From: Bacillus sp. KH172YL63
GTDB lineage: Bacteria > Bacillota > Bacilli > Bacillales > Bacillaceae_B
DNA: 64,000 bases
Assembly: GCF_011398925.1 (NCBI RefSeq)
Contig: NZ_AP022842.1
Coordinates: 1,786,001-1,850,000 of the forward strand
Direction of reading: 5' to 3'
Within the stretch, counting starts at the first letter, position 1. Every line of letters begins with the position of its first letter. Both the position numbers and the translations under genes were made by a program. Under the pieces are notes generated by a model. It searched no databases, had not been told where the DNA came from, and was given only the letters and a program-made list of their open reading frames with translations. This document shows, piece by piece, positions 27,197-35,527 of the stretch.

Positions 27197-27814
27197 TTAT
27201 TTGAAGATCCCAAACGGCTTCCCTACAGGAAGAGCCTCTTTGCCAAAATGTGTGTTCAACACGCTTGCCGCAGATCCGTAAAAGCTGAATAATGAAATGA
27301 ATAATTCAGAGATTGCTGCAAGTTTGTGCATAGCTTCTGGTGCAATCCCTAAAGTGGAAAGGGAAAGCCCGATAAATAAGAAGTCGATCAATACAAAGAT
27401 GATGAATAGTACCTTATGGGTTTCCATTGCCCCTACAGTCATGAAGATACTGAAGATCAGGTAACCGATGAAGGCTATTCCCAGTTGATGTGGATCGACG
27501 GCTGCAGCTGCAGCTTCCCCGAATACGCCGAAAGAAATCAACCAAGATGTACCGACTCCAAGCCAGAATAATCCAAACGCGCCGAACGCAGTGGATCCGA
27601 ACGTATTATTATGCTTGGCATCGCCAAAGCAAGCAATCAGTTGAGCGATTCCGCCTAGGAAGATGGCCCAAGGCAGGACGAACGATACGCCGTCAGTCCA
27701 TCCAAGTTTCGCAGATGAAGCAACGAGTGTGACCATAGCTAGTCCGAAAAGTCCAAGCGCGGATGGATCGGCTGTAGCTATTTGAACCCGTTGAGTGGTT
27801 TGAGTTTGATTCAT
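27197..27814 (-). CDS. Acetate uptake transporter family protein (AceTr/SatP-like)
   Basis: 205 residues with six transmembrane helices, of the GPR1/FUN34/YaaH family. The N-terminal signature appears as ADPSALGLFGLAMVTLV, a variant of the NPAPLGL motif; the later FWLGVGTSWLISFGVFG and YGSAASVLN are also typical. It probably moves acetate or succinate with protons across the membrane. The ATG at 27814 has AGGAGG 7 bases upstream. It is monocistronic, facing a terminator shared with the GyrI-like gene. A half-match to a cre site lies upstream but was not accepted. Confidence 0.88.
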   Translation of the reverse strand: MNQTQTTQRVQIATADPSALGLFGLAMVTLVASSAKLGWTDGVSFVLPWAIFLGGIAQLIACFGDAKHNNTFGSTAFGAFGLFWLGVGTSWLISFGVFGEAAAAAVDPHQLGIAFIGYLIFSIFMTVGAMETHKVLFIIFVLIDFLFIGLSLSTLGIAPEAMHKLAAISELFISLFSFYGSAASVLNTHFGKEALPVGKPFGIFK

Positions 27815-28064
27815 GATGATACCTCCTATTAAACATACTTGACTAATTTACATAAAAAAGTCGTAGTATGCAATAGAAAATATGATGTAAGCGAAACTTT
27901 CATAAATTTCTTGCTGTCATAAGGGGTATATCGTATATGTATTGAACTTTCTTACAAATTTCATGTCACGATCACACAATTCACACCAAAAAACGCATGA
28001 AAAGAGAGAATCCTACATACACATCTACAGGGGCAGATGAATGCCCGCAGAAAGGGGTGATTGT

Positions 28065-28145
28065 ATGGAGGACTACTTCCTTTTCATGCTCCTATTCCAG
28101 GCAGGTCAATTCATCATTGCGCTGCTGGGGCATATTGAAAAATAG
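28065..28145 (+). CDS. 26-aa hydrophobic peptide, holin-like/type I toxin-like
   Basis: MEDYFLFMLLFQAGQFIIAL then LGHIEK: one membrane-spanning helix with a short charged tail. AAAGGGG lies 8 bases before the ATG and a strong terminator follows at 28164-28199, so it looks like a complete one-gene unit. Size and pattern recall the small putative holin-like toxins of Firmicutes; that is a resemblance only. No antisense RNA was identified. It is too short for most gene callers. Confidence 0.6.
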   Translation: MEDYFLFMLLFQAGQFIIALLGHIEK

Positions 28146-28163
28146 AAGGCAGCTGTGAATCTT

Positions 28164-28199
28164 TCCGGTCTATGACTGTCCTCATAAGCCGGATTTTTT
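28164..28199 (+). terminator. Intrinsic terminator after small peptide gene
   Basis: TCCGGT pairs with GCCGGA and TATGA with TCATA around a CTGTCC loop, followed by TTTTTT. Confidence 0.85.
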
Positions 28200-28356
28200 C
28201 TTTCCATTTAGTTTATGCCGTTTTGTCGCAATTATACGTTTCTATTAAAATAGTATTTGCATAAGACGGTTTCTAATTTCTCTCTTTGTTGTTATCATTA
28301 GAAGATTGAAGAATCAAACGAAATACATATCATCTTTCATGGAAGGAACATGGCTC

Positions 28357-31300
28357 TTGAAGGTTATTCATCATACATTCATTAAGGAACGATGCGGCAC
28401 CGTTTCTTTTAAGCGGGGAGAGGCGTATGTCCGATCAGATAAAGTGAAGATCATTCAATATACCAACCGGTTCTGCGAAGCGGTCGTCTCCGGGGAAGAA
28501 GAATTCCATGTTACGGTTCGTCAGAATGAGAAAGGACTCATAGAGAGTACATGCACATGTCCGAAGCTCGCTTCCTTTGATAAAGACTGTCAGCATGTCG
28601 CCGCAGTCATGCTGGCTATGTGGAATCTCCAAACAAAGGTTAACAACGGGAAACCGACGGTCACCGATGACTTTCTCACGCTTTTTGAAACCGAACAAGG
28701 CCCGGCGATATCGAGGCAGCGTCATTTTGAAACGCGGCAAACCGTAACCAGTAAATGGATTGTGAAACATACGCCAAACGGGAAGAGCGGTATGCTCTGC
28801 ATAGAATTAATACTGAATGATATCCCCGTACAGGATCTTCCCTCGTTTCTTTCGGCACTCAAACAAGGGAAGGAGTGCCCGGTTTCCGCTCGTTATACTT
28901 TTGATCGACGCTCACACTGCTTTGAGCAGGATAGTGATGCGATCATTCAGTATCTCATGAGGGTGTTGAATGACGGGAAAGCACACAATAGAGGTAAGGC
29001 GCTTGTGATCCCGCCATCTTCATGGGAGCAGCTTGCTACCCTTCTGAGCAGGGCCGAAAAGGTCATCGTCGAACATGGAGGGAGAATGTACGACGGCATT
29101 CAACAAAGCAGCTCTCCATTGCCTTTACTCTTTCAATTCGGCCAAGGGGAAGAAGGCTATCGATTGTCCATATCCGGTTTTGACGGGGTGGACATCCTTG
29201 AGGAGTATCAAACCGCTCTCCATGAAGGGATATTTACAGCGCTCGCACCAAGCGACTGCAGGCGTCTGATAGAACTGGAAAGATTGCTTGCGACTTCCGG
29301 CAAGGATTTCATCCCGATACCGGACAATCAAGTCGGTCTGTTTTTAGAGAAAGTCGCAATCGGATTAAAGAAGTTAGGAAGAGTGGATATTTCCAAAGAT
29401 CTCTCCACAATACTTGAGACGTCCTCGCTGAAGGCGAAATTATATCTTGATAAAGTGAAAAACCGTTTACTGGCTGGACTTGAATTCCATTACGGTCAGA
29501 TTGTCATCCATCCGTTGGAAAATCGTGAAGCCCCATCAGGCTCGATGATCATCAGGGATGTGGAAAAGGAAGACACGATCTTGGAACTCATGGAGAAATT
29601 CTCCTTTGGGAAAACAGAAGGCGGGTATTTCTTGCATCATGAGGACCTGGAGTATGAGTTTTTGACCTACGGGGTGGAGCAAGTCGGCAAGTTTGTCCAA
29701 ATCTATGCCACAACTGCAGTGAGGAACAGGGTCGTCAAAGGCACCCATCCACCCAAAATCAGGGTGAAGGTGAAAAAAGAACGGATGAACTGGCTGGAAT
29801 TCAAGTTTGAACTAGACGGGATTTCTGATGGTCAAATCCAGGGAGTCCTTCAGGCGCTTGAAGAAAAACGGAAATATTACCGGCTGAGAAATGGTTCCCT
29901 TCTTTCTTTGGAAACAAAAGAATTTCAAGATATCCAGCGTTTTCTTCATGTGGCAGAAGCAGAGAAGAACGATCTGATCAAAGGTCTCGCGCTGCCGTTT
30001 TATCAGAGTCTGGATTTACTTGACAGCGGTGATTCATTCAGGCTTGATGAATCTTTCAATGAACTCTATTCGCACCTGATGAATCCTGACAGCAGGGATA
30101 TTCCGGTCCCCGCTTCATTGGAGTCTGTGCTCCGGGACTATCAGAAAACAGGTTTCAGGTGGATGAAGACCCTCTCGGATTACCGGATGGGAGGGATTCT
30201 TGCAGATGATATGGGGCTTGGGAAGACGCTGCAAAGTATCGCCTTCATCTTATCTGAAATACAGGATATAAGAGAAGGTCAACATCCTGTGCTGATCATC
30301 TGCCCTTCATCCCTCACTTATAACTGGAGAAATGAACTTTCCACTTTCGCCCCTGACATACAGGCGATCATCATGGATGGAAGCAAAGCGGAACGGATGA
30401 AGAAGCGAAAGGAAGCGGAGAATGTCGACGTAATCATCACTTCTTATCCTCTTCTTCGCAGTGATGGTAAATGGTATGAGGGAAGGAAATTCCACACCGT
30501 CTTTTATGATGAGGCCCAGGCATTCAAGAATCCGGTGACACAAACGGCACGGGCAGTGAAGAAGATCGACGCTGTCAACAGATTCGCTTTGACCGGCACC
30601 CCTTTGGAAAATTCACTGGAAGAAATATGGTCCATCTTTCATGTGGTATTTCCTGAATTATTCAGGGGGTTGAAGAATTTCAGTTCCCTGACAAGAAAGG
30701 ATATCGGAAAAAGGATTAAACCTTTTCTGCTGCGGAGAATGAAAGAAGACGTATTGACGGAGCTGCCCGGCAAACAGGAAAGCATCGAATTCTCAGACTT
30801 GCTCCCTGAACAAAAAGAACTTTATGCAGCATATTTGGCAAAATTGAGACACGACACCCTAAAGCATCTTAATAAGAATACGTTCAGAAAAAACAAAATT
30901 AAAATACTGGCCGGATTGACCCGATTGAGGCAGATTTGCTGCCATCCTGCCCTGTTTGTAGATGGCTATCAGCAAACATCGGCAAAATTCATCCAGCTGA
31001 TGGAATTGGTCGAAGAAGCCAAGCGATCGGGGAGGAGGGTGCTGATTTTTTCCCAATTCACCAAAATGCTTGAAATGATCGGTCGCGAGCTTTCTGGGAA
31101 AGGTCATCCGTATTTTTATCTCAATGGCTCTACACCTTCAGAAGAGAGGGTGAAGATGTGCGACGAATTCAATATGGGTAGGAAGGATTTCTTCCTCATC
31201 TCGTTGAAAGCCGGCGGGACTGGATTGAATTTAACAAGTGCAGACACGGTCATCCTTTATGATACGTGGTGGAATCCGGCCGTGGAGGAACAGGCGGCGG

Positions 31301-31494
31301 ACCGTGCACACAGGATGGGGCAAAGAAACACGGTTCAAGTGATTAAGCTTATCTCGAAAGGGACCATTGAGGAGAAGATGAATGAATTACAGGACAAAAA
31401 ACGAAATTTGATTCAGGATGTCATGAATCCGGATGAAACCCTTGTCCAGACCTTGACAGAGGAGGAGCTGAAAGAAATACTGTTAGTTAAATGA
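28357..31494 (+). CDS. SWIM zinc-finger SNF2-family helicase (YwqA/HepA-like)
   Basis: About 1045 residues. An N-terminal SWIM zinc finger (STCTCPKLASFDKDCQHVAAVML, CxC...CxH) is followed by a ~500-residue helical region, the SNF2 ATPase (Walker A ADDMGLGKTLQSI, Walker B variant DEAQAFKNP, ALTGTPLENSLEE) and the helicase C-terminal domain (LIFSQFTKMLEMIG, SLKAGGTGLNLTSADTVILYDTWWNPAVEEQAADRAHRMGQ). It should be an ATP-driven DNA translocase or remodeller, perhaps removing RNA polymerase or repair proteins. Start TTG 28357 has GGAAGGA 9 bases upstream; ATG 28339 and TTG 28306 are in frame with weaker sites. It is a stand-alone gene with no restriction or defence gene nearby. Confidence 0.92.
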   Translation: MKVIHHTFIKERCGTVSFKRGEAYVRSDKVKIIQYTNRFCEAVVSGEEEFHVTVRQNEKGLIESTCTCPKLASFDKDCQHVAAVMLAMWNLQTKVNNGKPTVTDDFLTLFETEQGPAISRQRHFETRQTVTSKWIVKHTPNGKSGMLCIELILNDIPVQDLPSFLSALKQGKECPVSARYTFDRRSHCFEQDSDAIIQYLMRVLNDGKAHNRGKALVIPPSSWEQLATLLSRAEKVIVEHGGRMYDGIQQSSSPLPLLFQFGQGEEGYRLSISGFDGVDILEEYQTALHEGIFTALAPSDCRRLIELERLLATSGKDFIPIPDNQVGLFLEKVAIGLKKLGRVDISKDLSTILETSSLKAKLYLDKVKNRLLAGLEFHYGQIVIHPLENREAPSGSMIIRDVEKEDTILELMEKFSFGKTEGGYFLHHEDLEYEFLTYGVEQVGKFVQIYATTAVRNRVVKGTHPPKIRVKVKKERMNWLEFKFELDGISDGQIQGVLQALEEKRKYYRLRNGSLLSLETKEFQDIQRFLHVAEAEKNDLIKGLALPFYQSLDLLDSGDSFRLDESFNELYSHLMNPDSRDIPVPASLESVLRDYQKTGFRWMKTLSDYRMGGILADDMGLGKTLQSIAFILSEIQDIREGQHPVLIICPSSLTYNWRNELSTFAPDIQAIIMDGSKAERMKKRKEAENVDVIITSYPLLRSDGKWYEGRKFHTVFYDEAQAFKNPVTQTARAVKKIDAVNRFALTGTPLENSLEEIWSIFHVVFPELFRGLKNFSSLTRKDIGKRIKPFLLRRMKEDVLTELPGKQESIEFSDLLPEQKELYAAYLAKLRHDTLKHLNKNTFRKNKIKILAGLTRLRQICCHPALFVDGYQQTSAKFIQLMELVEEAKRSGRRVLIFSQFTKMLEMIGRELSGKGHPYFYLNGSTPSEERVKMCDEFNMGRKDFFLISLKAGGTGLNLTSADTVILYDTWWNPAVEEQAADRAHRMGQRNTVQVIKLISKGTIEEKMNELQDKKRNLIQDVMNPDETLVQTLTEEELKEILLVK

Positions 31495-31572
31495 CCAAAC
31501 TGATGATATTTCTTTCATAGGGAGAAACTATCAGCAAAAATGTTCAACAGCAGCCGTTAAGGAGTAAACATG

Positions 31573-32931
31573 ATGACATTAGCCATGACTGAAAATGAAA
31601 TAACACTTGTGATCATCCAAAGGTTGAAGGATGGAAATAAAGAGGCTTTCCTGGAAGTCATCGAGGAGCTTCAACCATATGATATTGCACAACAATATCT
31701 GCATCTTCCTTCAAAGCACCGGAATAAGTTCCTGCTATATTTACCGCTTGACCTCATCATAGAATTCATCCAGGAAATCGATAAAGATGAGCAATTAACC
31801 GTATTGGAAAAGCTGGGCATAGAAAAATCGACGCAAGTCCTTGATGGGATGGAAAATGATAATCTCGCGACGCTCTTATCAGATTTGGAGCCAGAGAAGA
31901 TTGAAGAATTACTATCTGAAATGAATCAATCCGAGTCACAGGTCGTGCAGAATCTGATGAATTATTACCCGGAAACCGCCGGTCGTATCATGAATAACCG
32001 GTACGTCTGGATCCCAAAACACTATACTGTCCGGGAAGCGGTCGATAAACTCAAGCATTTTGCAGAGCTTGCCGAGTATCTTAACTATCTTTATGTGATA
32101 GATGATCAAAAGGAACTGATTGGGGTCATATCTTATAAAGATTTGTTACTGAGTGAACTTCAGGATAAAATCGAAGATATCATGTACAGCCGGGTTGTGA
32201 AGGTCGACGTTGATACAGACCAGGAAGATGTGGCGAAATTGATGACCCGATATGACTTCATCACCCTTCCTGTCATCGAAAAAGATGGAAAGCTGGTCGG
32301 TGTGATCACCGTCGATGATATCATTGATGTCGTGATACAAGAAGCGAATGAGGATATAGAAAAGCTGTCTGCATCCGGTAAATCGATCGATTTCACGACC
32401 AAACCGGTGGTGGCAGCCTATCGCCGGCTGCCATGGCTGATTCTTTTGCTTTTTATCGGGCTTGTTTCAGGCAGCATCATCGATCAATTTTCAGAAACGC
32501 TTGAAAAAGTGGTGGCCCTCGCTTTCTTCATGCCCATGATTGCCGGCATGACCGGTAATACCGGAACCCAGTCACTCGCCGTGGTGGTGAGGGGGCTTGT
32601 ATCAAATGATCTGGATGTCAGACAGGTTGTAAAGCTCATCCTCCGCGAACTGTGGGTAGGGATCATCATCGGCATCACCTGTGCTTTTATGATATCCATC
32701 ATTGCGTATGTGTGGCAAGGGAATCCCATTCTCGGAATAGTGGTGGGAAGCTCCCTGCTGATAACATTAATCATCGGGACTTTGGCAGGAACCATCATCC
32801 CGCTGATTCTCTATAAGTTCAATGTCGACCCTGCTGTCGCGTCGGGACCATTGATCACAACGATTAATGACATCCTGTCGCTTCTCATTTACTTTGGGAT
32901 CGCGACCGTTTTCATTTCCCATTTGATGTGA
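31573..32931 (+). CDS. mgtE: Magnesium transporter MgtE
   Basis: About 452 residues with the standard MgtE order: cytoplasmic N-domain (~1-130, helical superhelix), two CBS domains (~135-260) and a five-helix membrane domain from about 285 (LPWLILLLFIGLVSGSIID...). The pore region AGMTGNTGTQSLAVVVRGL and the ion-site Asp in ASGPLITTINDILSLLIYF are present. It imports Mg2+ and is gated by Mg2+ bound in the cytoplasmic domains. ATG 31573 is 8 bases from AAGGAG (ATG 31570 also possible). No M-box leader: only 75 bases separate it from the helicase gene. The fluoride-channel genes follow closely. Confidence 0.95.
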   Translation: MTLAMTENEITLVIIQRLKDGNKEAFLEVIEELQPYDIAQQYLHLPSKHRNKFLLYLPLDLIIEFIQEIDKDEQLTVLEKLGIEKSTQVLDGMENDNLATLLSDLEPEKIEELLSEMNQSESQVVQNLMNYYPETAGRIMNNRYVWIPKHYTVREAVDKLKHFAELAEYLNYLYVIDDQKELIGVISYKDLLLSELQDKIEDIMYSRVVKVDVDTDQEDVAKLMTRYDFITLPVIEKDGKLVGVITVDDIIDVVIQEANEDIEKLSASGKSIDFTTKPVVAAYRRLPWLILLLFIGLVSGSIIDQFSETLEKVVALAFFMPMIAGMTGNTGTQSLAVVVRGLVSNDLDVRQVVKLILRELWVGIIIGITCAFMISIIAYVWQGNPILGIVVGSSLLITLIIGTLAGTIIPLILYKFNVDPAVASGPLITTINDILSLLIYFGIATVFISHLM

Positions 32932-33006
32932 CATTTTTCATCAGACAGGCGAACGTGATGACGGCTGGATGAATCATTCAGGGAAGAAATAATTGAGGTG
33001 GAATTT

Positions 33007-33402
33007 ATGCAATATATCATGATCGGTGCGGCAGGTATGGTTGGTGCCCTGTTGCGGTTCTTTCTCGGAATCGGTGTAAACGGCATCTGGGAAGAACCGT
33101 TTCCGGTTGCAACCCTGCTTGCCAATTTGATAGGGAGCTTTACTTTGGGGTTTGTGACGATGTACCTTTTTCAGCTGAAAAAGGTGCAGGGGGTGATGGC
33201 CACTACAATCGGAACCGGATTGATAGGGTCTTTTACTACGTTTTCGACATTTAGTGTAGAAACGGTGGCGCTCATCCGTGACTCCCACTATTTTGAAGCT
33301 TTCTTATATGCTGTTATCAGTTTGGTCGGCGGCCTGTTCATGGCGTGGGCAGGATACTTGAGCGGACGTCATTTGTATAATCGCCGCAAAGGGGAGGGAT
33401 GA
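33007..33402 (+). CDS. crcB: Fluoride channel subunit CrcB/FluC 1
   Basis: 131 residues with four transmembrane helices. Family motifs: GALLRFFLG, ATLLANLIGSFTLGF (the conserved Asn of the pore), and GTGLIGSFTTFSTFSVE (the Phe-box and Na+-site region). It exports toxic fluoride. The ATG at 33007 follows GAGGTGG. The second FluC gene overlaps its stop by 4 bases (ATGA), so the two products probably assemble as a heterodimer, the usual case for tandem crcB pairs in bacilli. No fluoride riboswitch was recognised upstream; the gap to mgtE is 75 bases. Confidence 0.95.
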   Translation: MQYIMIGAAGMVGALLRFFLGIGVNGIWEEPFPVATLLANLIGSFTLGFVTMYLFQLKKVQGVMATTIGTGLIGSFTTFSTFSVETVALIRDSHYFEAFLYAVISLVGGLFMAWAGYLSGRHLYNRRKGEG

Positions 33403-33764
33403 CATTGTTTGTACAAGGGATTGCGGTTGCGGCCGGAGGTTTTTTTGGTGCAATTTCCCGATTTTTGGTCAGTCAATGGTTCAAAAATCATATACACTCC
33501 GATTTTCCTTTTGCTACTTTGTTGGTGAATCTGCTCGGATCCTTTTGTCTTGGATTTTTGATCGGATACGGAATAGAGGATAAATGGATCCTGCTCCTCG
33601 GAACAGGCTTTCTAGGCTCATTCACCACTTTTTCTACTTTTCAATTGGAGATGATCCGCTATTTATCCGATAAAAGATGGAAAAAGGCCTCGTTATATCT
33701 TATAACCAGCTATGTGATCGGACTTATTTTTGCATTTTTGGGTATGTATGTGGGAGGGAGTTAG
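33399..33764 (+). CDS. crcB: Fluoride channel subunit CrcB/FluC 2
   Basis: 121 residues, four transmembrane helices: GGFFGAISRFLVS, ATLLVNLLGSFCLGFLIG and GTGFLGSFTTFSTFQLEMI repeat the motifs of the first subunit. Probable partner of the product of 33007-33402 in a dual-topology or heterodimeric fluoride channel. It overlaps that gene by 4 bases, giving translational coupling. Terminated by the long hairpin at 33834-33890. Confidence 0.95.
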   Translation: MTLFVQGIAVAAGGFFGAISRFLVSQWFKNHIHSDFPFATLLVNLLGSFCLGFLIGYGIEDKWILLLGTGFLGSFTTFSTFQLEMIRYLSDKRWKKASLYLITSYVIGLIFAFLGMYVGGS

Positions 33765-33833
33765 GCATGCGCCACTCTTTATTGCAGATAACAGTGCCAG
33801 AAATAAGTGTCAAGACGAACAACATCGAAAATA

Positions 33834-33890
33834 AAAATCCGGATGCCCACGATATTCATCAAAGAATGTCGTGGGCATCCGGATTTTTTT
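33834..33890. terminator. Long hairpin terminator
   Basis: AAAATCCGGATGCCCACGA and TCGTGGGCATCCGGATTTT form the outer arms, with ATTC/GAAT pairing inside, followed by TTTTG. A member of the TCCGRA-seed hairpin group; it serves the crcB pair and possibly the convergent YdcF-family gene. Confidence 0.85.
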
Positions 33891-33941
33891 GTCAGCTTCA
33901 TTCGCTTTAACGCTCAGGATAAAGAATCGTGCATTTTCTGC

Positions 33942-34583
33942 TCATTCATCCATAGGGAGGATATCCCCTTCCTTTCCATATTTGTCTATGCGTAAGTACT
34001 CGCCCCAAACCCTGCTTCTCCCGGTCTCAGTTTCCATCCAGTTTCTCCTGTTGATCTCCACTCCTCGATAAGATGTAGGAAACGTAAAGGGGATGTATTC
34101 AATATGTCTGGGGAGATGCTGTTGTAAGGTGCGAATCTGTCTTCCTGCCACATGGCCTTTACAAATCACCATCAGCGTGTTGATTTAAGAAAAATCAAAA
34201 ACATCCTTTGAATAGAGTACATTTTCGAGAGAATTGGTTGATTGATTTTCATATGTAATCAGTGAGGCAGGAATGCCAGCCTGTTCAAGATAAGAGATGA
34301 TAATCTCCGCTTCTGAACAATCTTTCATGTCATGACCTTCCCAATCGGGATGAGGAACGCCGGTGCTGCTCCTTCCTCCGGTCACAATGATCCTTTCGGC
34401 ATACCCCTTTTCAAAAGCTTCAATTGCTTTCTCCCAATGACCGCTGTGGGTACCGCTGAAAATGAACAGAGCATCGCAGCGCTTTACAGGGCGAGGGATT
34501 CCAAAAGTCAGGTCGGTCAAAAATGCTATTTCTCCTTGAGTCAATTCAGGGACACATGGTTCTTTCGGTATAAGTGGTTTCAT
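33942..34583 (-). pseudogene. YdcF/DUF218-family protein with in-frame stop
   Basis: The frame reads from ATG 34583 (MKPLIPKEPCVPELTQGEIAFLTDL...) with DUF218 features DALFIFSGTHSGHWEKAIEAFEKGYAERIIVTGG and SEAEIIISYLEQAGIPASLITYENQSTNSLENVLYSKDVFDFS. Codon 133 is TAA (complement at 34185-34187). The same frame then continues without further stop for 80 codons with the expected end of the family (INTLMVICKGHVAGRQIRTLQQHLPRHIEYIPFTFPTSYRGVEINRRNWMETETGRSRVWGEYLRI). A single AAA-to-TAA change would explain it. The two halves are otherwise intact, so decay is recent, or this is a sequence error. Confidence 0.85.
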
Positions 34584-34798
34584 TCGTTTCTCCTCATTGG
34601 TTATTTTGTATGTTTTATATGGAATGTTGTTCTATTAATCTACTGGAGTGTATTGATTATTCCATATAATTCCTTTATTACCTATATGATACTTTTGGTT
34701 GCGGGAATATTCAATGATTAAATCCTTTTTTATGCTGTTTTATACTTTTTTATTCTGGTTTATTTGATGAACCATTGGATTATTATGTTAAAATAAAA

Positions 34799-34849
34799 TT
34801 GACCACTTTGGTCAAAGGGCGTTATAATAGGATTGACCAACATGGTCAA
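34799..34849 (+). promoter_or_regulatory. Promoter with twin perfect TetR-type operators
   Basis: TTGACCA-CTT-TGGTCAA (34799-34815) and TTGACCA-ACA-TGGTCAA (34833-34849) are identical 7-bp dyads 34 bases apart. The first contains the -35 box (TTGACC, 34799-34804); TATAAT at 34823-34828 is the -10 with an 18-base spacer; the second dyad covers the start-site region. This arrangement fits tight autorepression by the TetR protein encoded just downstream. Confidence 0.85.
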
Positions 34850-34880
34850 AATCCTGTCCTCTAAAGGGGGAGAATTCTCA

Positions 34881-35501
34881 TTGATTGATTCGCTAAACAT
34901 TGATCCGGAAAAAAAAGAACGGATCATCAAAGCAGCAACCGGAGTATTTGCGAAAAATGGTTATCAAAATGCATCAACAAATGAAATTGTCAAGGAAGCC
35001 AAGGTTTCAAAAGGAATTCTTTTTCATTATTTTAAAAGTAAAAAAGATTTGTATGTTTCATTGTACGAACATCTTTCTTCTATGTTGACTGAGAAAATAT
35101 ATGAGCGGGTCGATTGGGAAAACCATGATATTTTTGAAACAATCCGGGCAATCACCCTGATAAAATTTGAGTTATTTTCAGTGTATCCAGATCTGATCGA
35201 CTTTTTGAAAGGTGGATTTTTGGAAGATTCCCCTGAAGTGAAAGACGATATTGAGAACATTAAGAACAAGATGATAGAGAACAGCTTCACTAAACTATTT
35301 TCCAGCATGGATACTTCAAAATTCAAAGAAGGCCTTAATGTGAAACGATCGGTCCAGATCATTTATTGGACATTCGAAGGAATTGCCAATCAGCAGCAGC
35401 AAAAGGTAAAGTCATTATCGGTTGCAGACATCAATCGTGAAGAAGTGTTAGCTGAAATCGATGGTTATGTGGAAATGCTGCAGACCGCATTTTACAAGTG
35501 A
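34881..35501 (+). CDS. TetR/AcrR-family regulator of an ABC exporter operon
   Basis: 206 residues. TetR helix-turn-helix: RIIKAATGVFAKNGYQNASTNEIVKEAKVSKGILFHYFKSKKDLYVSLYEH; the rest is a helical ligand-binding/dimer domain. Start TTG 34881 has AAAGGGGGAG 8 bases upstream; a longer frame (from 34833) would begin inside the second operator. It heads an operon with an ABC ATPase and two permeases and most likely represses it through the dyads at 34799-34849. The ligand is unknown. Confidence 0.9.
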   Translation: MIDSLNIDPEKKERIIKAATGVFAKNGYQNASTNEIVKEAKVSKGILFHYFKSKKDLYVSLYEHLSSMLTEKIYERVDWENHDIFETIRAITLIKFELFSVYPDLIDFLKGGFLEDSPEVKDDIENIKNKMIENSFTKLFSSMDTSKFKEGLNVKRSVQIIYWTFEGIANQQQQKVKSLSVADINREEVLAEIDGYVEMLQTAFYK

Positions 35502-35527
35502 GAAATGGATAAGGGAGGAAATGACCG

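Noticed and set aside
27880..27910. Catabolite-responsive (cre) site upstream of the acetate transporter gene
   Set aside because: Only one half (CGCTTACA on the minus strand) matches the consensus; the other half does not.
28306..31494. SNF2 helicase as part of a defence system (for example DISARM- or BREX-like)
   Set aside because: No methylase, nuclease, PglZ or other defence partner lies nearby; the SWIM-SNF2 protein is common as a stand-alone chromosomal gene in bacilli.
31495..31572. M-box (ykoK) leader for mgtE
   Set aside because: Only 78 bases separate mgtE from the helicase gene, too short for an M-box, and no terminator is present.
32932..33006. Possible fluoride riboswitch upstream of the crcB pair
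   Set aside because: The 75-base gap has GGCGAACGTGATGACGG but does not show the conserved crcB-motif pairing or a terminator.
34332..34721. 129-codon plus-strand frame opposite the YdcF-family gene
   Set aside because: Antisense to conserved coding sequence and without an RBS.
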